A stretch of DNA of 18,677 nucleotides from Verrucomicrobiota bacterium (GTDB taxonomy: Bacteria; Verrucomicrobiota; Verrucomicrobiia; Verrucomicrobiales; Verrucomicrobiaceae): the NCBI GenBank assembly GCA_009885275.1, contig VFKY01000012.1, forward strand, positions 1 through 18,677. Reading direction: 5' to 3'. Numbering within the stretch: position 1 is the stretch's first letter; every line of letters begins with the position of its first letter. A program made the position numbers and the translations under genes. The notes below the pieces were generated by a model. It did not search any database, was not told the origin of the DNA, and saw nothing but the letters and a program-made list of their open reading frames with translations. Positions 1 to 7,642 of the stretch are shown piece after piece.

Positions 1-244
1 GGCCGGCAAGCAGAGCCAACGTTTCATCCGTGATTGTTTTGCCACTAATCGTAAGATCCTTGATCGTCGTGAAGCTACCTAGTGCGATAAAATCTGCCTC
101 AGTGAAGACATCACACTTCACGCTCACCTGTGTGACAACACCCGCTGTCTCGGTGAATTTAGCCCCAATTTTTTTAAGGGCTTCCGTATCGGCTGCCTGA
201 AGAGAACCGCAGAGAGTGCAGAGAATAGCGAGAATGTTTTTCAT
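1..244 (-). CDS. Exported leucine-rich-repeat-like protein, N-terminal part only
   Basis: This gene starts at an ATG whose first base is position 244 and runs off the left edge, leaving 81 codons. The first 18 or so residues form a signal peptide ([17 protein letters not shown], then A-D), so the product is probably exported. A spaced pattern of Leu/Ile around [19 protein letters not shown] resembles the 'L..L.L....ITD..L..L' repeat of ribonuclease-inhibitor-like LRR proteins common in Planctomycetes and Verrucomicrobia. Only one repeat unit is visible, so the family call is tentative; the reading frame and signal peptide are clear. An AGGG lies very close before the ATG, too near to be a standard ribosome binding site. 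It is transcribed divergently from the small gene at 553. Confidence 0.7.
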   Translation of the reverse strand, partial: MKNILAILCTLCGSLQAADTEALKKIGAKFTETAGVVTQVSVKCDVFTEADFIALGSFTTIKDLTISGKTITDETLALLAG

Positions 245-552
245 GACCCTAGTAAATTGCTTTGACGAGTGGCGTGATTGAGTTGACCGCGAGGAGCATC
301 ATATCCAGAGACAGTTCAGCATAAAGTGCATGAAATTATAAAGACATCATAAAGCACACGATAAAACGTCATCCTGTACCTTAACTGATCACTGTGCCTC
401 TATACCTTAGTATGATGGGTTGATATTCTGGCCTTATTAATCATTCGACCGGGGGGCGGCGGCTGTTGTTAATACCTTCTTTCAAAACTTTTTTTGCACT
501 AAGTAAACATATATGACGCAAAAATAGTAATAGTGTGCTAATATCCCCGCCT
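245..552. other. Divergent intergenic spacer, no gene seen
   Basis: This 308-bp AT-rich spacer separates two divergent genes and should contain both promoters. I see no convincing -35/-10 pair. Four ATAAA[AG] hexamers cluster at 321-366. There is no RNA-gene-like structure and no open frame with credible protein features. Confidence 0.5.
321..366. repeat. Four ATAAA[AG] hexamers spaced 17, 11 and 12 bp
   Basis: ATAAAG occurs at 321, 338 and 349, and ATAAAA at 361. The last three are spaced close to one helical turn. GTGC (326-329) and GCAC (354-357) form short inverted arms inside the same stretch. It could be a bent or operator-like site for either divergent gene, but AT-rich spacers generate such patterns by chance. 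Confidence 0.3.
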
Positions 553-882
553 ATGGCTATCGTAAGAAGAATAAGTTTTTCGCGTCGGGTAGTTGACCAC
601 GTCACAGATGAGCTGGTAGCAGTTCTCTCAGATGGTGAAACGTACGAGTTCAAAGCGCTCTTCATGAAGGTTTATGAAGGTCTGAAGCTCAAAAATGCAG
701 TAAGCGGTGGTGAGGAAATGTTGCGTTTGCGCTCTTATGAGAAGCTGCAATATCTCGCGAATCGTGGGCTGGTTGAGAAGAAAGGCAAAAGTTATCGCGG
801 TCTCAAGGGACTTAGTGAAGCGACCAGTATCAATAAGTTTGCTCGAATTGACGCCGCAGCCAGTGCTGCAGCAGCCGGCTAA
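553..882 (+). CDS. Small hypothetical protein, possible winged-helix fold
   Basis: I do not recognise this 109-residue protein. It begins MAIVRRISFSRR, is basic at the N-terminus, and has a central part (about residues 50-85) with a helix-helix-strand look: SYEKLQYLANRGLVEKKGK followed by SYRGL. That resembles the recognition helix and wing of a winged-helix DNA-binding domain, an inference from pattern only. The last 10 residues are almost all alanine. An in-frame GTG at 535 would add MLISPP; the ATG at 553 is preferred because the extra residues look non-conserved. Neither start has a Shine-Dalgarno sequence. The gene stands alone and ends before a hairpin shared with the convergent gene. 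Confidence 0.65.
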   Translation: MAIVRRISFSRRVVDHVTDELVAVLSDGETYEFKALFMKVYEGLKLKNAVSGGEEMLRLRSYEKLQYLANRGLVEKKGKSYRGLKGLSEATSINKFARIDAAASAAAAG

Positions 883-929
883 AGCTTGCTCGCCCAAGGC
901 ACAAAGTAACAAAAATATTTAAAACGTCA

Positions 930-959
930 TGATGGAGAGGCTTTACGGCCTCTCCATCA
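930..959. terminator. Bidirectional hairpin between convergent genes
   Basis: Arms 930-941 and 948-959 are a perfect 12-bp inverted repeat (TGATGGAGAGGC / GCCTCTCCATCA) around a 6-nt loop. The plus-strand exit reads CCGTTTTAAG and the minus-strand exit ATGACGTTTTAAATATTTTT, so there are weak T-runs on both sides. It probably terminates both the 553-882 gene and the convergent SRPBCC gene. It overlaps the last four sense codons and the stop of the latter. Confidence 0.6.
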
Positions 960-1344
960 CCGTTTTAAGCATTGCCAGATCCTGTTGCACCATCGCCACG
1001 TCACGCTCAAAATCTTTATCAGACATACCGGGTAACCGGAACAAGGTGAATATAATCTCACTGCTTGATCCGTTCTTTAATACCCTCATCGGAACATAGA
1101 TTTCTATATCTGGAGAAAGGCTGACGTAATGATCGAGAATACCAAAAGAGTTGAACTCCGTAAAACGCAGCCCTACTTCACCTTCTGGCGTATCAATAAT
1201 CCATCCACTGGATGAAGGCCGGATTGATTTACAAAAAGCAGTGGCCCACTGTGGCAGGGTGGCTGGGTTTGACACAAACGCATATACGTCATCGAAATCG
1301 CGATGGATGGATATGCTGAGGGTAGTAGAATTAGATTCAATCAT
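943..1344 (-). CDS. SRPBCC (START/polyketide-cyclase-like) family protein
   Basis: This 133-residue protein has the SRPBCC pattern: an opening beta strand (LSISIHRDF), then DDVYAFVSNPATLPQWATAF, where the helix and 'P..lP.Wa' turn line the cavity. Next come antiparallel strands with VPMRVL and EIIFTLFRLPG, and a long C-terminal helix (FERDVAMVQQDLAMLKTVM). The fold binds hydrophobic ligands in a cleft; no substrate can be named. The start at 1344 (MIESNSTT) places the first strand at the N-terminus, as usual in the family. An upstream in-frame ATG at 1416 would add 24 residues ending in CAQA, signal-peptide-like but without a basic N-region, and a TAA lies directly before it. Neither start has a Shine-Dalgarno sequence. 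It is divergent from the ThuA-like gene. Confidence 0.75.
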   Translation of the reverse strand: MIESNSTTLSISIHRDFDDVYAFVSNPATLPQWATAFCKSIRPSSSGWIIDTPEGEVGLRFTEFNSFGILDHYVSLSPDIEIYVPMRVLKNGSSSEIIFTLFRLPGMSDKDFERDVAMVQQDLAMLKTVMERP

Positions 1345-1484
1345 CAATGATGGTAATTTTTTAGGCACAGCCTGAGCACAATTCATTCCTGTAAATAACA
1401 GTAAGCTCAAACACATTTAATGCGTATTATCGTGCGGTCAGCTTTATGCTGTCTGGATTCAACTATTTACATAATCATTCCACC

Positions 1485-2411
1485 ATGAAAAGACGTCTTC
1501 TTCTTGCTCTTGCCTTCACATTCGCTCTGGCCTCCATCAGCCACGCCGCTGACAAACTCAAAATTTTGATTATAGATGGTCAAAATAATCATAACTGGAA
1601 AGTGACGACGCCCGTGCTCCAGAATATTTTTGATAGCAGCGGGGCTTTTGCCGTCAGCGTGAGCACTGCCCCTCCAAAGGATGCGCCCAAAGAAGAGTGG
1701 AGCGCATGGCATCCTAAGTTCAGCGATTACAGTGTAGTTGTCAGCAATTACAATGGCGCGGATTGGCCTGAAGCGGTGCAAAAGGACTTTGAAACCTATG
1801 TTAAATCCGGTGGTGGATTCGTCAGCGTTCATGCGGCAAACAATTCTTTCCCAAAATGGAAGGCTTATAATGACATGATCGGAGTGGGTGGATGGGGTGG
1901 ACGCAATGAGACTTCGGGACCATGGCTCTATGTTAAGGAAGGTAAGCTATTCCGTGATCCAGTCGCTGGAGGCGGTGGAGCGCATGGTGCACAACATGAA
2001 TTTGTCGTTGAAATTCAAAACTCGGAACATCCCATCACTAAAGGTCTGCCCAAAGCTTGGATGCACGCCAAAGATGAGCTCTACAGCAAGCTGCGCGGTC
2101 CCGCAGAAAACGTCGAAATTCTCACGGCTTCAAAATCTGATCTGACCAGTGAAATGGAACCGAACATGATGGTCTTAAATTATGGCAAAGGTCGCGTCTT
2201 TCATACCACACTTGGCCATGCTGATTACTCGATGTTAGATCGTGGTTTCTACCTCACCACGCAACGTGGCGCCGAGTGGGCCGCAACAGGAGATGTCAAA
2301 GCCTGCGCGGCCGTACCTGCAGATTTCCCCACGGCCGATAAAGTATCGATCGTGACGCTGGAAGGCTACCCCCAAACGCCAACCCCGAAGCCCAAGCCTG
2401 TCGACAAATAG
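1485..2411 (+). CDS. Secreted ThuA-like domain protein
   Basis: This 308-residue protein has a signal peptide (MKRRLLLALAFTFALASISHA, cleavage about residue 21) followed by one ThuA-like domain with a class I glutamine amidotransferase-like fold. Visible family signatures are KILIIDGQNNHNW (25-38), GGGFVSVHAANN (109-120), EHPITKGLP (181-189), DELY (197-200) and GRVFHTTLGH (236-245). A Pro/Lys-rich tail closes the protein. ThuA was named for trehalose utilisation; in Planctomycetes and Verrucomicrobia secreted members are abundant and usually linked to carbohydrate metabolism, but the exact activity is unknown. The ATG at 1485 is chosen over the in-frame ATG at 1446 because it starts directly at the signal peptide. 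It appears monocistronic, with a terminator downstream. Confidence 0.88.
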   Translation: MKRRLLLALAFTFALASISHAADKLKILIIDGQNNHNWKVTTPVLQNIFDSSGAFAVSVSTAPPKDAPKEEWSAWHPKFSDYSVVVSNYNGADWPEAVQKDFETYVKSGGGFVSVHAANNSFPKWKAYNDMIGVGGWGGRNETSGPWLYVKEGKLFRDPVAGGGGAHGAQHEFVVEIQNSEHPITKGLPKAWMHAKDELYSKLRGPAENVEILTASKSDLTSEMEPNMMVLNYGKGRVFHTTLGHADYSMLDRGFYLTTQRGAEWAATGDVKACAAVPADFPTADKVSIVTLEGYPQTPTPKPKPVDK

Positions 2412-2436
2412 GCTGAATACAACTTGCATGCTTGAT

Positions 2437-2475
2437 CCGCGTAGTGCCAAAATGAGCATCAACGCGGGCTTTTTT
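2437..2475 (+). terminator. Probable Rho-independent terminator after the ThuA-like gene
   Basis: CCGCGT (2437-2442) pairs with ACGCGG (2462-2467), and an inner TGC/GCA pairing shortens the loop. The second arm is followed by GC and a run of six or seven T. It begins 25 bp after the stop codon. The stem is short, so strength is uncertain. Confidence 0.5.
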
Positions 2476-2565
2476 CCGTCGCACTCGACCGCTTGCGCAT
2501 TCAGAGGATTGCGGCGATGAATATTCAAACTCCCCTGACCCAATCCCTCAATCGAACCCAAGATT

Positions 2566-3801
2566 ATGCGACTTCGCTCCTTCCAAGGCCTCGTACCCAC
2601 TCCTGATCTCGCTGCCCAAGTAGCTGCTGTTCCGTATGATGTCGTAAACCGCGAAGAATCAAAATCTCTTGGTGCCGGAAATCCGATTAACCTGATCCAC
2701 GTTGACCGTGCTGAAATCGATCTGCCCGATGATGTTAGCGCTTACGATGATCGTGTATACGCTAAGGCTGCAGCGAATTTCAGAAAACTTCAGAAAGATG
2801 GTGTGCTCGTGCGTGAGAATGAACCCTGCATGTATCTCTACCGCCAAATAATGGGACAACATACTCAAGCAGGACTCGTCGCAGTATGCCATATCGAGGA
2901 CTACGAAAACGACATCATCCGAAAACATGAAAAAACTCGGAAAGTAAAAGAGGACGACCGCACACGTCTCGTGGATGCTTTGAGCGCCAACACAGGACCG
3001 ATCTTTTTAACTTATCGCGACCACGCGCATGTTATTGCTCTGACTCACAAGCATGAGGAACAGGATGCCCCCATCCATGATTTCACAGCGCCTGATGGTA
3101 TCCGTCATCAAGTATGGCGATTGTCAGGGGAAACATGTTCGGAAATCACTCGACTTTTTAAAGAAGAAATCCCCTTGGCCTATGTCGCCGATGGTCATCA
3201 CCGTAGCGCCAGTGCTGCACGGGTCGGTAAAGAGAGACGTGAGAAGAATCCCAACCACACCGGCAATGAAAACTACAACTGGTTCCTTAGTGTGCTCTTT
3301 CCTGCAGAAGAACTAAAAATTCTCCCCTACAACCGTGTCGTAAAAGATTTCAATGGTGGCACCCGTGAAAGTTTCCTCAAAGAAGTCGGAGCCATTTTTA
3401 AAGTAACGCCCACAGAGACAAAGGAACCAAAGAATTCTGGTCAAGCCAGTATGTTTCTTGGTGGTAAATGGTATCTCCTTGAATGGCAGTCCTCGGATAA
3501 CTCTTCGCCCGTAGATTCCCTCGATGTGGAAATTCTACAATCACGTCTGCTATCTCCCGTATTGGGTATTGAAGATCCACGCACTAGTGAGCGCATTGAC
3601 TTTATTGGCGGGATTCGCGGTGTCACCGAGTTAGAGAAACTCGTTAACGATGGTAAATTCGTCGTCGCATTCTCGATGTATCCCACCACGGTCGATCAAC
3701 TCATGGACATCGCAGATGCTGGACAGATCATGCCACCAAAGAGCACGTGGTTTGAACCCAAGCTAAGATCCGGCTTGTTCATACACACACTTGAGGATTA
3801 G
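2566..3801 (+). CDS. DUF1015 family protein
   Basis: This full-length 411-residue member of DUF1015 (PF06245) is predicted cytosolic, with no signal peptide or membrane segment. Family marks are the N-terminal FQGLVPTPDLAAQVAAVPYDV (compare 'F.g..P....a..vaaPPYDV'), IIRKHEKTRKVKEDDR (117-132), the hallmark ADGHHR (208-213) and ILPYNRVV (252-259). The biochemical role of the family is not established to my knowledge. A GHHR motif also occurs in some ParB/sulfiredoxin-like nucleotide-binding proteins including free serine kinases, so a phosphotransfer role is conceivable but unproven. The ATG at 2566 lies right before the conserved N-terminus. No Shine-Dalgarno sequence precedes it. It is 58 bp upstream of the CNNM pair and could be co-transcribed. 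Confidence 0.88.
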   Translation: MRLRSFQGLVPTPDLAAQVAAVPYDVVNREESKSLGAGNPINLIHVDRAEIDLPDDVSAYDDRVYAKAAANFRKLQKDGVLVRENEPCMYLYRQIMGQHTQAGLVAVCHIEDYENDIIRKHEKTRKVKEDDRTRLVDALSANTGPIFLTYRDHAHVIALTHKHEEQDAPIHDFTAPDGIRHQVWRLSGETCSEITRLFKEEIPLAYVADGHHRSASAARVGKERREKNPNHTGNENYNWFLSVLFPAEELKILPYNRVVKDFNGGTRESFLKEVGAIFKVTPTETKEPKNSGQASMFLGGKWYLLEWQSSDNSSPVDSLDVEILQSRLLSPVLGIEDPRTSERIDFIGGIRGVTELEKLVNDGKFVVAFSMYPTTVDQLMDIADAGQIMPPKSTWFEPKLRSGLFIHTLED

Positions 3802-3818
3802 CATTATCATGCAGACGG

Positions 3819-3871
3819 GAGCTGGGTTAAAAATCACTGCCGGGCGTGTTTTTGAATAAATGTCCCAGCTC
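3819..3871 (+). promoter_or_regulatory. Potential RNA structure enclosing the first CNNM gene start codon
   Basis: GAGCTGGG (3819-3826) is perfectly complementary to CCCAGCTC (3864-3871), which begins two bases after the ATG at 3860-3862. Between them a second small hairpin can form: AAAAA plus CAC (3829-3837, one bulge) with GTG plus TTTTT (3846-3853). Folded, the RNA would hold the start codon inside a closed structure. This is seen in sequence only; eight-base complementarity can occur by chance. Confidence 0.3.
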
Positions 3872-5107
3872 GCGCCCATCTTATTTACTCTTTCCTACCT
3901 AGCCCTGCTGGGTCTTTCAGCCATCTTTTCTGCACTGGACACCGCCTTGTTCGCTCTGCGTGAAAAGATGGGTGATGAGTCTGAGCTCAATGAAAAAGCA
4001 CGGATAGAGATTCAACAAGACCCCATGGGATTGCTTCCGGAAGTTTTACTTCTGGGATGTCTCTCAAATCTACTGCTAACCACTATTGGACTGTACTTGA
4101 TCACGTCTCCCCTAAGTCATGCGGGGTGGAATATCTGGAGCAGCGCTCTGGCAATCTTTGGTACGGGACTTTTCATCGTAGAGATTATTCCCAATTTCTT
4201 CGCGATGCGTTCCCCTGTGAAGACCATTAACTTCACATTGCCCATGTTCTTAAAGGTGAGAGGGGGTTTTTCACCTGTTTCAAAAAAACTGCATTTGCTC
4301 AGTGAAAAGCTCGTGGCGACGCTCACTCCAAAACGACTGAAACCACGTCAACTTATGCTTGTTGAAGAATTGGAAACCCTGCTCGAAATGAGCAGGGAGC
4401 AAGGAGCCATCACGAGTGACGAATCCTCGCTACTCTATACGCTGCTGGATCTCCCGAGGCTTACTGCTAGGGATGTGATGACACCACGCGTTGACCTGCC
4501 TTTAATGCCACACGATGCTAAAGATGATGAGGTGTCGCAGATGCTCGAAACTGCCCGGCACCGATTCGTCGTAATCTTTGATGAGAAAACCGATGCCATT
4601 GCCTATGTGTTGGATGTCGAGCAATGGAAACTTCTCGGAAGACCTCACTGGAGCACCGTAACCTCATCCCCCATATTTGTGCCAGAGACACTCCCCGTGA
4701 TGAATGTGTGGCAAGACAACCTGACTCGTGATGATCTACCCGTAATCGCCGTGGACGAATACGGTGGATTTGAGGGCCTCCTCTCTCGATCTAACATTAT
4801 AGAGCGAATACTTGCGAAAACCGCGCCGACGCAAAACACGCTAAGTGGCATTCAATCGATCGGGCCTAATCGTTTTTTGGTCACAGGAAGCACACGCTTG
4901 AAAGAAATCGAACAAGAACTGGAAGTCACACTGAAAGCAGAAGGTATAGACACCATAGGCGGCTTGACGATGAATCATTTTGGTTACCCCCCGAAGCCGG
5001 GTGAATATTTCAGCACCGATGAACTTACCATTAAAGTGAAGCGCACCTCGGGCGCACGAATTCTCCAACTGGAACTACGCGTGATTAAAACTGAGGATGA
5101 CGCATGA
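3860..5107 (+). CDS. CNNM/HlyC/CorC-type membrane protein with CBS pair and C-terminal domain
   Basis: This 415-residue member of the CNNM/CorC family handles divalent cations, typically Mg2+ efflux or resistance, in the cytoplasmic membrane. Domains in order are a CNNM transmembrane region (helices near residues 6-33, 57-82 and 92-115, with ALDTALFALR and EIIPNFFAMR), a CBS pair (about 200-320) opening with the hallmark DVMTPR (205-210) and containing YGGFEGLLS (301-309), and a CorC_HlyC transporter-associated domain (about 333-410). Its stop overlaps the next gene's start by 4 bp (ATGA), so the two are translationally coupled. No Shine-Dalgarno sequence precedes the ATG; a candidate RNA hairpin surrounds it. 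Transport activity is inferred from family. Confidence 0.88.
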   Translation: MSQLAPILFTLSYLALLGLSAIFSALDTALFALREKMGDESELNEKARIEIQQDPMGLLPEVLLLGCLSNLLLTTIGLYLITSPLSHAGWNIWSSALAIFGTGLFIVEIIPNFFAMRSPVKTINFTLPMFLKVRGGFSPVSKKLHLLSEKLVATLTPKRLKPRQLMLVEELETLLEMSREQGAITSDESSLLYTLLDLPRLTARDVMTPRVDLPLMPHDAKDDEVSQMLETARHRFVVIFDEKTDAIAYVLDVEQWKLLGRPHWSTVTSSPIFVPETLPVMNVWQDNLTRDDLPVIAVDEYGGFEGLLSRSNIIERILAKTAPTQNTLSGIQSIGPNRFLVTGSTRLKEIEQELEVTLKAEGIDTIGGLTMNHFGYPPKPGEYFSTDELTIKVKRTSGARILQLELRVIKTEDDA

Positions 5108-6048
5108 TTTGGATACTGCTTATTGTCTGCCTCTTTCTCTCTTTCATGCTTTCAGGCATGGAATGCGCTCTCTTTACGGTCAGCCGAGTACGGGCTCGCC
5201 ATGCTGCTGGGGAGGGCGACAAGAAAGCCCGCAAACTCAACGCGCTGCTGGAACATCGCAACCAATTGCTTCATGCCATTACAGCCATCAATCATTTTGT
5301 GACATTGATCGCTTTTGCTCTCTCTCTTTATTTTCTGCTGCAGTGGCTTGGTAATTGGGGGTGGGTAATAGCCGTACTACTCGTATTACCAATTTTTATT
5401 ATAGGGCTGGAGCTAGTGCCTAAAATACTTTTTCAACGCTATCCCTTCCGATTGCTCTGTCGTCTGGCAACACCACTCAGTGTGCTCCATACTTTAACAA
5501 AGCCCTGGCTCTGGATTTTAAATACGTTTCAAAGAAGTCCAGCAGAGTCAGCATTCCCAGATGATGCTTCAAATGATATCCATACTCTCGTTAAAACATT
5601 ACAAAAACTCGGGGTGCTTCCCCCAAACATTATTAGTCTTGTAGAACGACTGGCACTATTCCAAACGCGTGAAATCTCTGACATGATGATCCCCTTGAGC
5701 GGACTCACGGCATTACCACCAGATATGCCCCTAGCAAGTGTGCTGCAACTGAACCACGAGGTGCGTCATCCTTGGTTGGCAGTCATGGGAATCGATGGAG
5801 GGTTATTGGGTTGGCTGGATATAACATCATTACCTACAAAACCCATGGCAGATAAGTTAGTGCGCCAGTTCATGCGGCCCTTAAGTCAGGTGCAATTCAA
5901 TGAACCATCATTGCGCTGTCTGCAAATGCTGCGCAAACGCGGCGAACCTGTCGCCGAGGTTCGAGATAAAAATAAGCTAGTCATTGGTGTGCTGACACAG
6001 CAAGCTTTAATCAATGACATGATCGGTCAATTTCCTGGCCAAACTTGA
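5104..6048 (+). CDS. Second CNNM-type membrane protein, reduced CBS region, no C-terminal domain
   Basis: This 314-residue paralogue of the preceding protein retains the CNNM membrane region: helices near residues 2-25, 56-80 and 86-108, with SGMECALFTVSR (17-28), like the family's 'SG.E.Al...s', and GLELVPK (101-107). The CBS hallmark is degraded: DMMIPL (193-198) stands where the partner has DVMTPR. The CBS region is short, and the C-terminal CorC_HlyC domain of the upstream protein is absent. The start overlaps the upstream stop in ATGA, and a GAGG about 8 nt upstream gives one of the few Shine-Dalgarno-like sites in the window. CNNM proteins act as dimers, so a heterodimer with the upstream protein is plausible but inferred. 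It converges on menD with 7 bp between stops. Confidence 0.85.
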   Translation: MIWILLIVCLFLSFMLSGMECALFTVSRVRARHAAGEGDKKARKLNALLEHRNQLLHAITAINHFVTLIAFALSLYFLLQWLGNWGWVIAVLLVLPIFIIGLELVPKILFQRYPFRLLCRLATPLSVLHTLTKPWLWILNTFQRSPAESAFPDDASNDIHTLVKTLQKLGVLPPNIISLVERLALFQTREISDMMIPLSGLTALPPDMPLASVLQLNHEVRHPWLAVMGIDGGLLGWLDITSLPTKPMADKLVRQFMRPLSQVQFNEPSLRCLQMLRKRGEPVAEVRDKNKLVIGVLTQQALINDMIGQFPGQT

Positions 6049-6055
6049 CTCTTAT

Positions 6056-7639
6056 TTACTGTTGCCACGTCTGCCAGAATGATTCTGTCTCTGCAACATC
6101 AGGACGCACTTCCCAAATCGCGTTGGGCACCTCATCATCCCGCAAGGTCTGCCAATCGGTGAACAGGCGATACTCCATGTTCCAGAGTCGCGCCCAGGGT
6201 TCAAAGTCCAAGGAATGAGGATTAATCATGGCGCGCTTGGTTTGCTCATCAGCACTCTTAAGCCATGAGACACGAGAAAAAATTTGTCCTCCTCCATTGT
6301 TGATGATCACGATGCGTCGCTTGGCATCAGGCAATTGCGGCAGTATCCACGGAGCACTGAGATCATATAGCGCGCTAAGGTCACCGACGATGATCCACGA
6401 TTCATTTGCCTCAGCAGATACACCCAGCCATGTAGAAACAAGACCATCAATGCCATTCGCTCCACGATTGGCATAGAAACGTGTATCGGGCCTAGGTAGG
6501 TCCGCTGCCAGATTCCACTCTCGTATCGGCAAACTATTTCCGATCATCACTGTCGCTCCCGCGCCGATCACACGCGAGAGATGTCTCATCCACGCCGGCT
6601 CAGCATTTGGATAGGTCTCCAGTAGGTGTATCAGCGTCTTCTCTTGAACATGAACGCTTGAATCTTGAACCTCAAACCTTTCTCCCATCATTTGCCAAGG
6701 CACTACACTGACGCCCATAGAACGGGCGAGCCCACGGAACGGTGCTCGCGATATATTGAGCACTCGCACCTCATGGCGATTCTCTAAGTCACGCCACCAA
6801 CGCCAGGAAGGCACGCTGCCGATGCGTAGCACTCGAGTTGCTTGACACGATTTTAATGCTTTCTCTCCGCCATGGATTCGCAGTAGGGCAAGCGCACGGT
6901 CTTCAGTGAGATTGGATGTCGCCTCCATGACGACAGGTGCATTAAGCTTCAATAAAAAATCACGTGTCATAGCCACATCATCAGGATGAATGCCTCCGGC
7001 AAGCACGATGGTCTCTCCCTCGGCATCCCAAAATTCCTGCCAGGCCTTTCGATGCAAATTCGACAATGGTTCTTCCATGGCGACCTCACTCACTGAAAAA
7101 GCATCTTCCATTGGCAACACTTCGATCCCTTCCGCCAGGCAAACATTAAAATGCACCGGGCCACCCTCTGTATTCACAACATCGGACATGCAGAGCTCCT
7201 GTCCTTCCATGTATTCTATCTCGACTTCACGCCCCACATACTTTCCGAAAATGCCGACCTGCTCGATCGCTTGGGGTGCACCGCTGCCGCGATAAGACGA
7301 AGGTCGGTCAGCAGTCACCACGATCAGGGGCAACCCCTGATAATAGGCCTCAATCACCGCCGGCAATAACTCCGCCACCGCTGTTCCAGAAGTGGTGAAG
7401 ACCGCCACAGGCTTACGAGTGGCCATGACTCTCCCAAGAGCAAAAAATGCAGCACTTCGTTCCTCGAAAAAATGGAGGGGTGGGCGCGCCGTTTTTCGCT
7501 GAGATATCGCCACGAGTAATGCGGCATTACGAGCTCCGGCTGCCACACAATACTCGGTTACACCAAGTCGATCGAGTTCCGTAAAGAGCCCTCTGATGAC
7601 GCTTGCGTTACTTTGTTGTGCCGTGAATTCCATGGGCAT
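6056..7639 (-). CDS. menD: 2-succinyl-5-enolpyruvyl-6-hydroxy-3-cyclohexene-1-carboxylate synthase
   Basis: MenD (527 residues) is the ThDP-dependent enzyme joining isochorismate and 2-oxoglutarate-derived succinic semialdehyde in menaquinone synthesis. Visible marks are the cofactor glutamate in FFEERSAAFFALG (E60), TSGTAVAELLPAVIEA, TADRP (109-113), GNSLPIRE (367-374), NRGANGIDGLVST (391-403) and the Mg-ThDP motif GDLSALYDL (419-427) with INNGGGQIF (446-454). Some substrate-pocket residues differ from the E. coli pattern: GARN replaces GSRS, GAPQAI replaces GANQAI, and W replaces the Lys of 'GKR'. It is slightly shorter than typical members (about 550-580). It begins 3 nt after the menF stop; a GGGGTG inside the menF end may be its ribosome binding site. 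ATG 7633 is a possible alternative start. Confidence 0.93.
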   Translation of the reverse strand: MPMEFTAQQSNASVIRGLFTELDRLGVTEYCVAAGARNAALLVAISQRKTARPPLHFFEERSAAFFALGRVMATRKPVAVFTTSGTAVAELLPAVIEAYYQGLPLIVVTADRPSSYRGSGAPQAIEQVGIFGKYVGREVEIEYMEGQELCMSDVVNTEGGPVHFNVCLAEGIEVLPMEDAFSVSEVAMEEPLSNLHRKAWQEFWDAEGETIVLAGGIHPDDVAMTRDFLLKLNAPVVMEATSNLTEDRALALLRIHGGEKALKSCQATRVLRIGSVPSWRWWRDLENRHEVRVLNISRAPFRGLARSMGVSVVPWQMMGERFEVQDSSVHVQEKTLIHLLETYPNAEPAWMRHLSRVIGAGATVMIGNSLPIREWNLAADLPRPDTRFYANRGANGIDGLVSTWLGVSAEANESWIIVGDLSALYDLSAPWILPQLPDAKRRIVIINNGGGQIFSRVSWLKSADEQTKRAMINPHSLDFEPWARLWNMEYRLFTDWQTLRDDEVPNAIWEVRPDVAETESFWQTWQQ

Positions 7640-7642
7640 TTT

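Noticed and set aside
2235..2600. Minus-strand open frame across the ThuA-like gene end and the DUF1015 start
   Set aside because: It overlaps two convincing plus-strand genes and a terminator and has no family resemblance.
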